Assembly (NCBI RefSeq): GCF_033807575.1
Contig: NC_084727.1
Location: 6,200,001-6,264,000, forward strand
From: Cydia pomonella
Taxonomy: Eukaryota > Arthropoda > Insecta > Lepidoptera > Tortricidae
Direction: 5' to 3'
Length of the DNA: 64,000 bases
Below are positions 29,501-39,100 of the stretch, piece after piece; within the stretch, counting starts at the first letter, position 1; every line of letters starts with the position of its first letter. Both the position numbers and the translations under genes were made by a program. Below the pieces are notes generated by a model. It saw only the letters and a program-made list of their open reading frames with translations. It was not told where the DNA came from and searched no databases.

Positions 29501-31520
29501 AACAGTACCTGGGCGACCGAGCTTTGCTCGGTTATAACTATTTATTGTAATATGGTGGTGTATAGGTGATAATCTTAACTACATTTTTTTACCAAATTAA
29601 ACTTGTCTAAAACAATAAAAATTAAAAAATTATATATAAACTTGAACATATAAAAAAAAAAACAAAAGTTAGTCACCGGGCGAGATTCGAACCCGTAACA
29701 CTCGTTTAGCAATCCGCGTCTTAACCCGCTGGACCAGACGGACAGTGGCCGGCAACACGAAATTAGCGACCATATTCTGCGTCGAAAGAAAAACGCATGA
29801 AAACTCGAAAACACGCGTTTTCCCAAACATAAGACTAATCTAGATAGATTGTATACCCCCAAAAACCCCCATATACCAAATTTCAGCGAAATCGTTAGAG
29901 CCGTTTCCGAGATCATAGAAATATATATATATACAAGAATTGCTCGTTTAAAGGTATAAGATATACTCGAACTGAGTAACAGAGTCAGACAGACCGCCCA
30001 TACAGTGCAAGTGTTACTTAACACTTGCACAGGCTGTCAAAATCCTTGCCAACCTAGCTTGCTGACTCTAGTTTTATTGTGTTATTACAGTGAATGAGCA
30101 TCGCGTTGGCGACACCGTGCGCGCAGAACTCATGATCCGCTGCGTTGCCGACAAAGTGGATGTCAATGGTATGTATTTTATTTTCTTTTTGGTACGGAAC
30201 CCTAAAAACATCGTCTCTCGTCGGACTGTTCGTGAATGTGTTAAAATGAAATAGTGACAGTTTACACATATAAATGTTAAAAAATAAGTATTAGTCTCAT
30301 AACACATTTATAACAAATTTCATCCATAATTGTACATCGATGTCTTGATTTATCAATAGGTACCTACAAAGTTATGTATTATTTAAGTCCATTTGTTGTA
30401 TTACACCTGTTGGCAAACCTTAATAGATAAATAAATAAAATAGTCTATTTTACTGCACTTTACATACACACTGTCCATATACTCTTGTAAAGTGTACGTG
30501 TGTCTACGAATTATCGCCCGGGATGCGAGACTTACTTACCTAAAGAAAACGTGGTAATTATTACGTGACTTTTCTTTTCCATCTACAATCCCACACATTA
30601 ACCTTTCATAATTGTGTGTGGTGGTGAAAACTTCAAAGTATTCAAACCTCGGTTGTGATATATATATAGAACAGAAATTATCATACTCGAAAAAAATTAA
30701 AACAAATGACCAAAAATTCAGCCAGGATGCTTGTGATACTCGTAGAGATTAATCGTTTTCGATTGACGTGTGTCGATATATAATTGTTATCTTGGAAGTC
30801 CCCAGTAGTTATATTCATTTGTTTTACAAGGGGGCAAAGTTGTAGTTTAACGGCTCGTGCTAATATTGATACCCGAGCAAGCGAAAGATTCCAAAATTGA
30901 ACCACGACCGTAGCGAGCGTAAGAGTGGAGTCTTAAGCGTTGCGAGGGTTAAACAAACCTTGCCTCTGAGTGAAACACACATTTTTTCACCACACCAACG
31001 CGAGGAAAACAGGTAGGTAATAACTATGAAATACCAAAAAAAAACTTAGTCAAATCCAAATGAACGTAATAAAAAAGTATCATTCTAAATCATAATTTAA
31101 AATTCAATTCTACTAGCTAACATAAGGAATAAACAACTCAAAATTTGCATCTGATTACTTTGCCCCACAATCCCCACATGTGTTTGTACATTCGTTTTTG
31201 TACAATCAAGAGGGCCTTTACCAGTTAGTGTGGTGAAATAGTTATTTGTGTCCCAAGGGAGGGAAAGTAGGAAATAGCGTGCTGCGTGAAAAATTGTTAG
31301 TGGCAAACACGCGGGATGGAATGTCCTACGTTTCCTCCCGTGGTGCGCATACTATTTTTGTGCTCGACGGAGGCGGAAAGCGGCAACTTTGTTTAGCGCA
31401 GCGGGAGCAAAGTTAACGCTTTGTGTAATTATTACTATCTGAAGCTACCCACCTAGTTTCTATTTTTTAATAATATTTATTTATTTTTCAGTTTGTGAAA
31501 TTCCAGTTCCGAGTTTATAA
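17456..31520 (+). CDS. Secreted OBP-like (Minus-C type?) protein, copy 2, five exons
   Basis: Exons 17456-17518, 20839-20949, 24916-25027, 30091-30168 and 31492-31520 give 130 residues. Intron phases (0, 0, 1, 1) and splice sites match gene 1. Signal peptide MATCVYLLLATVLSYSL. Mature cysteines fall in VEAC, YYTCCFKKLG, AAKC, AKACNSG, IRCVADK and VCEIP, so one extra cysteine lies next to the C3-like position compared with gene 1. The charge differs from gene 1 (ERKAS for ESTAS, TPKQVKEIAKAC for TTEQVKEIAEDC), making this copy more basic. It stops at IPVPSL: the lysine/glutamate tail of gene 1 has been lost to a TAA. Introns are much larger than in gene 1 (up to about 5 kb) because of nested transposons. 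The function is inferred, as for gene 1, to be a secreted small-ligand carrier. Intact frames, splice sites, TATA box and AATAAA suggest the gene is alive. Confidence 0.75.
17740..18530 (+). repeat. Older repeat carrying the 17900-18436 insertion
   Basis: The outer parts (GCAACAAGAGAGGAAAGTTG ... GAACATATTAAAGGT, and ACATCAAGTAAAGTTAACCA ... GACGAAAGCTTGTCTCACT) match, in reverse, an uninterrupted copy at 47930-48255. A further partial copy lies near 62715-62790. No coding content. Confidence 0.6.
17900..18436 (+). mobile_element. GCGGCCAAGTGCGAG / ACGGAACCC repeat, single-unit copy
   Basis: Starts AAGCGGCCAAGTGCGAGTCG and ends GGCTACGGAACCCTAAAAAA. It contains one copy of the block that is triplicated at 2740-3500. 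The borders are confirmed by the uninterrupted relative at 47930-48255. Confidence 0.8.
18741..18874. mobile_element. Palindromic MITE (GGAGCGGCCGAGGTGC)
   Basis: Arms 18741-18795 and 18821-18874 are inverted copies (GATATATCGGAGCGGCCGAG ... CTCGGCCGCTCCGATATATC) around a 25-base loop. It lies in intron 1 of gene 2. Confidence 0.8.
18981..19306 (+). mobile_element. tRNA-derived SINE, copy 2
   Basis: Same head and body as 8847-9166. Flanked by a perfect 16-base duplication, ATGGGTCTTGTTATCC, at 18965-18980 and 19307-19322. It ends in a (GAA)n tail. Confidence 0.95.
20345..20601. mobile_element. MITE family 'TGCTCACTCCATACATCAG', second copy
   Basis: Bounded by TAGAGAAATAAGAAGT and its complement ACTTCTTATTTCTCTA. 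An inner inverted repeat pairs 20486-20520 with 20550-20584 (TTCCGCTAATATTATAAC / GTTATAATATTAGCGGAA). Confidence 0.7.
20839..20949 (+). CDS. Gene 2 exon 2
   Basis: 37 residues, acceptor GTTTCAG, donor TCC|GTAAGT. It contains ASVQKRIHEAVEAC and LDYYTCCFKKLGS. The extra glutamine in SHLQGLDYY is an in-frame codon relative to gene 1. Confidence 0.85.
21408..21475. repeat. Left inverted end of the outer element of the nest
   Basis: GTCTATTGTAAAACCGCGCG followed by TGCCACTACCTGCAAAAAA is the inverse of 24471-24540. The pair bracket a 3 kb nest. Confidence 0.6.
23320..23538 (-). pseudogene. Retrotransposon aspartic protease fragment
   Basis: Frame with LFVTDKNTKLTFLVDSGSDL then CVFP. It holds the D-S-G active site of a Ty3-type retropepsin, which cleaves the Gag-Pol polyprotein. 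It overlaps the gag frame by about 50 bases in a different frame, as in elements that use frameshifting. It stops before the C-terminal flap and ILG-like motif, and no polymerase follows. Confidence 0.7.
23487..23912 (-). pseudogene. Mag-like gag, C-terminal half
   Basis: A 141-residue frame: capsid end (IWAKRLPPHVQTVIATMSDA, LDKVAALADRVNDIV), a proline-rich linker, an Arg/Ser-rich basic tract (RGRATSRSSSRGRRSSRSRS) and CWYHDRFGPRATKCRAPCSW, the nucleic-acid-binding motif typical of Mag gag. The primer-binding site sits within about 45 bases of mid-gag, so the N-terminal half was deleted. Confidence 0.75.
23965..24336 (-). repeat. Long terminal repeat of the Mag-like element
   Basis: 372 bp beginning TG and ending CA on the - strand, with an AATAAA in TCTATAATAAACTTTAT near its end. 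GC-rich promoter half, AT-rich R/U5 half. Confidence 0.7.
24471..24540. repeat. Right inverted end of the outer element of the nest
   Basis: TTTTTTGCAGGTAGTGGCAC, then ACAATAGACAAAAGATAAGC and CGCTTCGGGCCAGCTT, the inverse of 21408-21475. It directly follows the terminus of the inserted repeat. Confidence 0.6.
24599..24838. mobile_element. MITE with CCAATTACATCCACACT ends
   Basis: Begins CGCCAATTACATCCACACTT and ends AGTGTGGGTGTAATTGG, with CGATGTCGGGCCTGATAA mirrored by CGGGCCCGACGTCGGGCCTG inside. Part of a relative, ending GGATGTAATTGGCGC, lies at 61420-61477. Confidence 0.65.
24916..25027 (+). CDS. Gene 2 exon 3
   Basis: 37 residues plus one base: IDSNGLYVEAVGAELLAAKC, then TPKQVKEIAKACNS. 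Acceptor TTGAATAG, donor TCTG|GTAAGT. About 14 differences in 112 bases from gene 1, several of them silent. Confidence 0.85.
25049..25355 (+). mobile_element. Repeat 'GTCGGTGGCAAACAAGCATA', copy 1
   Basis: Contains CGGTGGCAAACAAGCATACG, CAACTCCAGAGGAGTTACAT, ACTCACCGGCAGGAACACAA and CTTCCCCAGTTGGGCTCTGC. Other copies lie at 28786-29055, 54583-54870 and 56332-56511. It lies 20 bases after exon 3 of gene 2. Short frames inside are repeat-derived. Confidence 0.75.
25886..27535 (+). pseudogene. LINE C-terminal fragment split by a hAT element
   Basis: 25886-26024 reads MERSILGVRRIDRIRNTELR ... AAKLKWDWAGYICRMHPD, and after the insertion 27361 onward reads RGRRKPKTRWRDDLDSFRGD, WREHAQSRDE-stop-RKTGEAF and AQQWDTM-stop. 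This is the end of an insect endonuclease-reverse transcriptase LINE, with a premature TGA and the hAT insertion. An (AAT)n tail follows at 27540-27558. Confidence 0.75.
26033..27352. mobile_element. Non-autonomous hAT transposon with CCGGATCCGG-rich ends
   Basis: Inverted ends TAGGGATTGCAA(T/A)CCGG, followed on each side by 80-100 bp of repeated CCGGATCCGG-type motifs. A perfect 8-base duplication, ACCCGGAC, at 26025-26032 and 27353-27360 is the hAT hallmark. No intact transposase frame is visible in the 1320 bp. A - strand piece (about 26756 to 26665, reading RIENHRGKGLPKKSYLDWL) looks like a captured LINE fragment. Confidence 0.9.
28053..29159. mobile_element. Foldback element with ~220 bp arms, right arm interrupted
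   Basis: The left arm, 28053 to about 28275 (AGGATTTAGTAGACAATAGG ... TTTTACCCTCAAATAAAC), is inverted at about 28680-29159 (GTTTATTTGAGGGTAAAATC ... CCTATTGTGTACTAAATCCT). The right arm is split by a 270 bp repeat flanked by ATGCT (28781-28785 and 29056-29060). Intron 3 of gene 2. Confidence 0.8.
28786..29055 (+). mobile_element. Repeat 'GTCGGTGGCAAACAAGCATA', copy 2
   Basis: Same sequence as 25049-25355. It lies in the right arm of the foldback; the left arm shows the uninterrupted order (inverse of GGATGCT-GAACAGCAACC), so the borders can be read directly. Confidence 0.8.
29505..29962 (-). mobile_element. Hairpin-ended repeat with tRNA-like segment, copy 1
   Basis: On the - strand it runs ATCTTATACCTTTAAACGAG, (TA)n, CGGAAACGGCTCTAACGATT, a tRNA-like block (CCAGCGGGTTAAGACGCGGA, GGGTTCGAATCTCGCCCGGT), and the 3' hairpin CCGAGCAAAGCTCGG plus TCGCCCAGGTA. 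The same layout occurs at 44249-44703. A long frame through it exists in both copies because the sequence is shared, not because it is a gene. Confidence 0.75.
30091..30168 (+). CDS. Gene 2 exon 4
   Basis: Encodes VNEHRVGDTVRAELMIRC then VADKVDVN. Acceptor TTATTACAG, donor AATG|GTATGT, phases 1 and 1. It is one codon shorter than gene 1 exon 4, the difference lying in the acidic loop NDEEDV versus NEHRV. Confidence 0.85.
30840..31015 (+). repeat. Diverged repeat related to 17740-17890
   Basis: Shares (T)ACCCGAG(C/T)AAGCGAAAGATTC and a following AATTGAA(C/T)C with the outer repeat at 17790-17820 and with 48180-48215 (reverse). Non-coding, in intron 4 of gene 2. Confidence 0.4.
31492..31520 (+). 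CDS. Gene 2 exon 5: shortened C-terminus
   Basis: Encodes CEIPVPSL then TAA (31518-31520). The following AAGGAGAAGAATTTAACCAT aligns with the gene 1 coding AAGGAGAAGATTTTACCCGT, so the former coding tail has become 3' UTR. Confidence 0.8.
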
Positions 31521-31880
31521 GGAGAAGAATTTAACCATGGAGGTAGTATATTATCGGCGCTCAATTTGATGTCATGGTACAGTCATCTGCATATAAACCA
31601 AGCCCTTTCACAGTTTGTATGTAAGAATACTTTTCCTCTGCAGCTGACTGTACTTGGGGCCTTTAAAACTAAGGATATTAATGATATATTTAAACTTTAT
31701 TGCACAAAATATATACAAAAATGTACAAATGGCGAACTTAATGACAAATGGCATTCTTTACCAGTCAATCTATTAAATTGTTCGGGCATTTTGCCGAGAT
31801 AGTGTAACATTGTAAGATTATATTAAATTGTAATATTACATTAAGGACATTGAGAATAAACATTTTCACCCTTCCCGTCT
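31521..31880 (+). promoter_or_regulatory. Gene 2 3' UTR with AATAAA
   Basis: The UTR aligns with gene 1 (CTTGGGGCCTTTA(A/G)AACTA, TTAAATTGTTC(G/T)GGCATTTT) except for an extra ~88 bp at about 31679-31766 (TTTATTGCACAAAA ... CCAGTCAATCT), which looks like a LINE tail. AATAAA at 31855-31860 is the likely polyadenylation signal. Confidence 0.6.
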
Positions 31881-32000
31881 ATTTATTTCGATAAGAACTA
31901 ACATATTTTTTTGAAATAATAGTATTCTAAGTTACCGCTGGCAGTGGAACAAGGAACGCATAATGAAAATGATTCATAATCACGAAATGGTTGAAATGAA

Positions 32001-32278
32001 GAAGCGCTGGCCTAGCTATAGCGTGCGACTTGCAATCCGGGGGTCGCGGGCTCAAACCCCAGCTTGTACCAATCAATGAGTTTATCGTAACTTATGTACG
32101 AAATATCATTTGATATTTACCAGTCGGTTTTCGGTGAAGGAAAACATCGTGAGGACGGACTAATCCCAATAAAGCCTAGGTTACCCTCTGGGTTGGAAGG
32201 TCAGATCGAAGTCGCTTTCGTAAAACTAGTGCCTCCCATGAGTCGTGGCAAAATGCCGGGACAACGCGAGGAAGATGG
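32001..32278 (+). mobile_element. tRNA-derived SINE, copy 3 (internally deleted)
   Basis: Head degraded (GCGCTGGCCTAGCTATAGCG), and it lacks about 50 bp near the 3' end. The perfect 14-base duplication ATGGTTGAAATGAA at 31987-32000 and 32279-32292 shows a genuine insertion. Confidence 0.9.
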
Positions 32279-32569
32279 ATGGTTGAAATGAAACACTTGT
32301 GAAACATGAAGAACTGTTTACTATCAGAGTAATGTGGACGTCTGGACACAGTGACAAATTCAAAAGTAATTATTTACAGTAAGTACTTATTTCACGCGGG
32401 ACACGGTAACACTTCCATTCTCACTCTATAAAAGGCATAAAACTTTCATTTAAAATTTTCCAAATCTCTCCAGAAAACATTACATTTTAACATCATTATT
32501 TGATAGAAGAAATAACAATAATTATTAGACATATTTGAAGAGTTTATCGTATACACGATTTTTCAGAGA

Positions 32570-32665
32570 GCCCACCTTCGAAAAACGAAATTTCGTTATC
32601 TGCCTCTGCGTGGTCTTGCATATTCGAGCGAGAGAGGCAGATAACGTTTTTCGATTTCTCGATAT
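32570..32665. repeat. Palindrome CGTTATCTGCCTCT ... AGAGGCAGATAACG
   Basis: The two arms, at about 32580-32605 and 32630-32655, pair around a 25-base loop. A diverged half lies at 34335-34385 (CCGTTATTTGCCTCTCTATC). Non-coding. Confidence 0.55.
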
Positions 32666-32736
32666 TGGCGGTACCGTCAGGTATCGGCACTAGAGTCGAG
32701 GTCACGCACACAATAACACGTTAAAGGCTGTCTAAT

Positions 32737-33127
32737 GATGGTATTCCACGTGTCCAATTTATTGGTCCAATCAGGGGGGCGAAACTGATCCTTTCGGGCA
32801 TTGTCGGCTCCGTTCGGCTAAGAATTTCTCCGAGCAATTATTAGGGATGGCACAACCTGACGTCGCTCTACGTGCACAACCATAGAAAAGATAATGACTT
32901 GTATTTAGACAACCCTAAATAGCCGAAAGGGATAGTGCCATACATTAGAAAGAGACAGCATTTGGTTGTCCCTGAATCACTGTCAAACTTCGATTTTTTA
33001 GGAAGTTTCTTTTTTGTACGATATTTATTCTGTGGTCCGATGTGTATTTGCATCTCACATTTTGTTTAACGAGAGAACGAGACGCAATGCACATTGGACA
33101 AAGAAATTGAACACGTGGAATACCATC
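32737..33127. mobile_element. MITE with GATGGTATTCCACGTGT ends
   Basis: Begins GATGGTATTCCACGTGTCCA and ends TGAACACGTGGAATACCATC. CTAA flanks both ends (32732-32735 and 33128-33131), a possible target duplication. 391 bp, no coding frame. Confidence 0.7.
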
Positions 33128-36100
33128 CTAACTTTGCACCGATTTGAATGGAATAAATTGAAACAGTGTCATCCTTAACGCCATATTTTCATATAAATTT
33201 GAGAATGATGGCATCCGCACTTTATCATTGCAAATACCATGCCAAAGTTATCTTGGTCCAACTCTATGTATTGCCAGCAGGACCAATGACTTAAAAGGAA
33301 AAAAACGGAACCCTAATAGAATCACTCGTGCGTCTGTATGTCTATCTGTCTGTCCGTCTGTCACAGCTTATTTCTTATGATAGCAAGTACGATATATTGT
33401 TTTCGCGATTAGGTAGGTCCCATAGTAAAAGTTGCTCAGTATGACATAGGTTCACCCCGTAAATTATTGCAGGTGACTAAATTAACCTTGTAAAGAAAAT
33501 GACGGTTCAGTGTACGAAATTCTTCGTACTTAGCATCCTGTAGTTGTGTGTAATCATTGACCTCAACTCCGCACCAACAACTAAACGTCTAAATTATATA
33601 TTTGTCAAAGACCATCAATTCCCATGGAATTCATACAAAACAGGTACAACCAGTTTAAGGTGATTTGGGGCAATTGCGACTTTTTAAATTGCATTTTTAC
33701 TATTGATGGTTTTTGAAAACTCTAACAGGGAAAGAGTTTCCGTCGTGTGTTGCTCTAACTTTTTATTCGAGAAAAGTCGCACTTACCCCACTCGACCTTA
33801 TAGTTATTTTATCGATAAAAAAAATACTTATGAATAGTAAACGAAAATCAGCATTACTTCAACTCATACTTATATTTTAGCAATTCTATAACTATTCGTA
33901 TTTAAAATTAAAATGGACCCTAAAAGTCCTACATTACGCGCTATAAGTAAATCATACTTATGTGAATAGAACATATTCACTATACTATTGAGTAAAATCA
34001 TGTGAAATGTGTGTAAGATAAATATAAATCCAATCCTTTTGGCAATAATTAAAATAATACTCTCTTATTTATTGTTTACTTTGAAAGGCTATACGGCGAA
34101 ATAGGACCGTTCCTTATTTCGCCATGAGGTAAAAACGACATGACACAATTTTCAACTCGATGGAAATCCATCGACATAATTTTGAGACGATAGGAAATTT
34201 AAATAAGGTCAATGTGGAAGAGACCGTCTGTTGCATAAGCTCTTTCATCCCTTTTGACTCTCACGTTTGTCTACCCATAGAAGGTCAGTAAAGCAAATGG
34301 AGTGGAGTTGTTCCTTTCCAAAACTCTAAAATAAAAATTCCGTTATTTGCCTCTCTATCACGGTTGTATATTCGAAATTTCGATTTTCGAGTCTTGCGGT
34401 AGAGTGTCGTACGAACGAATACAGATACGAGAGTTATTGCTCTCTTGTTTGCTTTAACTTCCCTGCAATAATTTTTTCCTATATGCCAGTCTTCTCCAAA
34501 TTGACCTTAGTATACCTATATGTATAATTGTCAGTTTCCTGATTAAGACTGTGCCCCAATCGGTCTATCAGTTCACAAGGCTTCAAAATTAATTTGATAT
34601 ATATCTTTCTCCCGAAGGTTTTTGTCCCGACCTAACATTTTCAAAAATGGATATAACTCACACTTTTCACATCATATCACACAACTCACACATTACCAAT
34701 GTCGTCAACACTGATAGTAATGAAAACCGTCGTCTAAATATACTTATTTAATTAATGTAATTATTACTACAGAAGGCTTTTCGGTAACTCTTAGATTTAG
34801 TGAAATCCCAAAGTAAGGTAAGATCAGTGGGGGCAATTGTAAGGGTGCATTGGGATAACTTCGAATGCAGGATAATTTAAATTATTAAAAATATCTACTA
34901 GAAGCATTATCTACGCAACAGGACGCAAGATGGGTAAGCGTTACAGTAGTAAAGCGTAATAGTTCTGGTTTAAGTAGTAAATATTTGTAATATTCAAAAT
35001 TATCTCGCTTGCGAAGTTAACCCAATGCTTAATTCCTCCAAGATCACTTTTTTCTCTGACCCACTAGTATTTTTACTAATTTGTCCCGTAAAGCGGGCAA
35101 ATAGTTGCGGCTGCCCTGTCTGACCTTACTTTCGCTTTGTAAAAATAAAACTACGAGTATCATTGCCTTTCCAATACATATCCAACGAAATCGGAAGACT
35201 TCCACGTTCAGACATTGAACACTGATCTTTAATAATAGTTTTATATACTACAAATAACTTACATACCAACGCTATGCAACGATTAAATCCTATAGCAGAA
35301 CCGCTTTTGATATCAATCAATGTTTATTAGCTACTATCTGTAATTATTTAACATTGTCTGACACTGTTTGGCATTGTAAAGGGTCGAATGTATTACACAT
35401 TTTGATATATATGTGGGATAATATAAAAACAAACATGCTAGTTACCGAAAAGCCCTATCGAAAATTATCTTGCCCTATAGAAACTGTTCACATCTACAAA
35501 TTGTCAAATCAGTCAACAATTCTTGATTTATTCATTATACCAATAGATCAATTTCAACTATTCATAAGATAATTTGTAACTCTACTACTAGATATCCAAA
35601 ATGCTTTTAAAGTAAGAAAAGATACGTCGTTCTATGTGTGCACGTGAAGATACAGAAAAATAATTGCAAGGATACATTTCAATATTTAAATATAAAATGC
35701 ATATACAGACTTACGAGCATTCATTTATTGGCATGATAAAAAATATTGGATTTCTTTGAAGTACACAGTTTGGTCGATATAATAAGGAAAGTGAGCTTTG
35801 CATGGTTCCATGATGATGAGTGATAGGGCGTGTCTTTTTAAACGGCTTATTTTTCTATGAAAACCATACAAAAATTAGCCCTTCTGAAAAAACATTCCTC
35901 AGGTATGCAAGTCGCGGAAAGTTTCTAAAAGTTGGAAAGTTCTCGGAGAATCCAGATGAAAAAGTCACAGGAAACAAATGGAACTTTAATTATGGAAATG
36001 GAAAATTTCGATTCCTCAAGTTCTTCAAAGTTATCGAAAATTTTCCAAGTGAAAATTTCGCAATTTTGTAAGCTTTTAGACCACACATCAGTATCCACTT

Positions 36101-39100
36101 TTTAGAAAATGTTGGCCAAAATGCGTGCAAAGAGAGAATAAAAAGTTACTCGTTTTTACCGCTACGCACTTTTTCAGTTTAAATAGTGAATACGTACGTT
36201 GACGATGAAAATAACACTACATAATAGCTTCTCGCGTTACTGGGTAAAGTGTAGTGTTTTTAGGATGCATTTGTACTGATTGACTTTACCGATTTTACTT
36301 TCCATGCCCGTAAGTCCGAAAGATGCTCAAATATTCATAAATTTGCGTAAATTAAACTATAATGGTACCTTACCTATATTTATATTTAACTTAGGAACTT
36401 CTGCGCTAAAATATTCAAAAAGCAATACAGAATACGAGTTAATTCTTTTGTGTGTATATGTAAATTATGTATGACCGAAAGTCCTTGTGGATTCAATATT
36501 TGTGTCGGTCATTAAGGTCGATATAACAATTCTTAAAAAACTTCTGTCACAAATCAAATTCCCAAATCAATTCCATAGTCGTGTTTAATACGAGGTTACT
36601 AAGTAATACGGTTAATCGAGTTAATTGCAACTATCTAATTATTGCATCAATAGACGAAAAAGAGTAGTCGTAATGCCCTCTACAAACCTTAGGTACGTTT
36701 ATTTCCAAGTAGCTCAGGCTTTTATCATTAGATGACGGGAGCTCTTGTAATTCACGCTTTAAATAACTTAAATAGACGCAATTATCCCACCGTCGAACTT
36801 ATCCCGGTCGACCTTAAATAATATCAAGTGTAAATACGTATAAATGCAAATTATATTCTAAAACGTATCAATAGTTTAGACAACATTGACAATCGTAAAC
36901 TAATTTTTTTATCATTTTGTATTTGATTATGATTCGTTATCTTGAGTTAGGTTTGAGCTCACGAGGCATTATTTTTAGACTCATACCCATTTCACCATAA
37001 AACATGTTAAAATACACCTAAAAAGCCAAAATACGACTGATATGAATAAAATTGCATATTATTACTTTACGATTGCTTGAAGTTTTAAAATTATTGTTGA
37101 TATTTAGTAAATTATAGTCTTGAAGTTCATGATACATTTAGATATACCTATGGCAATATAAACGAATAATAATAACGTTTTTAAAACTTGTGTAGCTATA
37201 TTAAATGTCAGTTAGGGCAAGAATAACATGGTTTATTATTTCTAGGATAAAATAAGCATTAGCCCAACTTCCTTAATCTCGTAACATTTATAGGTTTATA
37301 ACAATGTTTAAGCTTAATCCACACTCACGGCAGAAGCCTGCGTGCGCGCGCGCACGCCGCCTCTATGTGAAGGGTATAGTCGCACGCGCGCTCTCGCAGA
37401 CTCCCGCCGTGTGCGAATAAGCTTTATTCGCAACTTACATCTTGATAATATAAATTGCAATACTTAATAATTTCCTAGCTCAGCATTTCTCTTACCCTAA
37501 CTAACTTTACCTAAAGGCTTCCAAAGACCTTGCAACCAATAGCATGCGATTTTAGATATTTGCCGGCTAAGTAAGAGCAACGAACTCGATCGATCTAATG
37601 CCGTAATGTATCGGAAATCGCATGCGATTATCGGTAACGTTTGTAGAAGCCATTAGATACAACAATAGAACATTAAATTACATAGTCTGTCAAACAACTT
37701 TGTCAGTAGAAAAATGCGCGAAATTAATATTATCCATGGAACATGCTTCCTTCGCGCCAATTTTTGAAGTGAAAACTTCTTTAGACGCGTTGGGCACTTT
37801 TTGAGATGAAAAAAAACGTTAAACTCGCGACACTCCGGAGTGCCACTGTTTTTTTTATTGTTTTTTTTTGTTACTGACAAAAATTGCTTCACAGACTAAA
37901 ATTATGTGTAGGTACATTTCTTTTGTAATTCCTTCATAGGCACTTACAATGCAGGTCTTGAGATTATTCAATAATCATAAAACGGAAAAAGTTCCCGTTT
38001 TATTCAACTAAGATAAATCGAATTATCTAAGGTACAAATCCGAAAATTAAATTCTTAAAATATATTAAATAATTAGACGTAAAACCGTAGGATGACGATG
38101 ATCAATAAAAGTGTGACTTTATGTGGAATAAAGTTTCAAAGACAAGACAAAAGATGTTATATTGAGGTTGTGCAATAAAGAGGATTTGTATTGTATTATA
38201 AATATATACATTATTCAATTCTTGTTAATTTTAGTTAAAAAAACATTGGTGAGTCAGTGTATAATTGCACTATATAACTAATATAATTAATTCATTAAGA
38301 TTCAAGAGGCAGTGCTCTCATTTTAAAATCACCAACTGTTAAAAATCCTTATGAAATTGGACAGAAGCCTGAACGCAATTTAAAATTATTCACTTTTCAA
38401 AAATATATTTCTCGTGGTAAGCACATCCAAAAATTTAGTAAATTTTAGTAAAATATAGTCTTACAAACCAAATTCTCAGTAAAAAAAGGCGTAAATAAAT
38501 ATTCAATAGAAGCTTCCAGGTTCCAATTTTTTTTTCACTTACTAATGAAGAATATTTTAAGGAATGGATTCAAACGTCAAAAATGACGTTGTTACACGGT
38601 GTACTGTTTTTCGGAAGAGTAAAATTTACTGTTTTGTCCGATATGCTCATATGGAACTCATAACACATTAACCGTTTATGCAATTTCAGTTGTTTTAAAT
38701 GTTTTTTTCTCAGTGCATTTATGAGAATAAAACAAAAAGGTAATCTCGAGATGACTTCGCCATTTTGAAGTTCATCAACCATGATCCAACACGACCATTC
38801 GCGCCTACATTTAGCAAAATTGTCGCCTTTAAAAACTGTTAAATTTGGTTTGCGAGACTATAAGCGATACCCAGTTGCTCTTCGGAGCTCTACCCTGTTG
38901 CTGGTGGCTCGGCGGCCGACGGCCGAGCGGGACGCAGTTACAAGTGAGAGTGAGAATTCAGTATGGCCCTCACCCTCAGTACGGTGGTTGCTATTTTATA
39001 GTCAAAGATATTTTAGACTTAAACAAATATGGATATAAGTACTTCCGCTATCTTGCCTTTTGAACGCCAAGAAAAAAATTGTCTTTACTAGTCGTGCCCG

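Noticed and set aside
29575..30030. 151-codon frame, with a similar 152-codon frame at 44166-44624, suggesting a conserved protein
   Set aside because: Both lie wholly inside copies of the same hairpin-ended repeat and its T-rich flanks; the similarity is that of the repeat.
35820..36071. 83-codon frame rich in Lys/Phe/Asn
   Set aside because: The composition follows the local GGAAA/TTTCC-rich DNA. No motif or splice context and no paralogue in the window.
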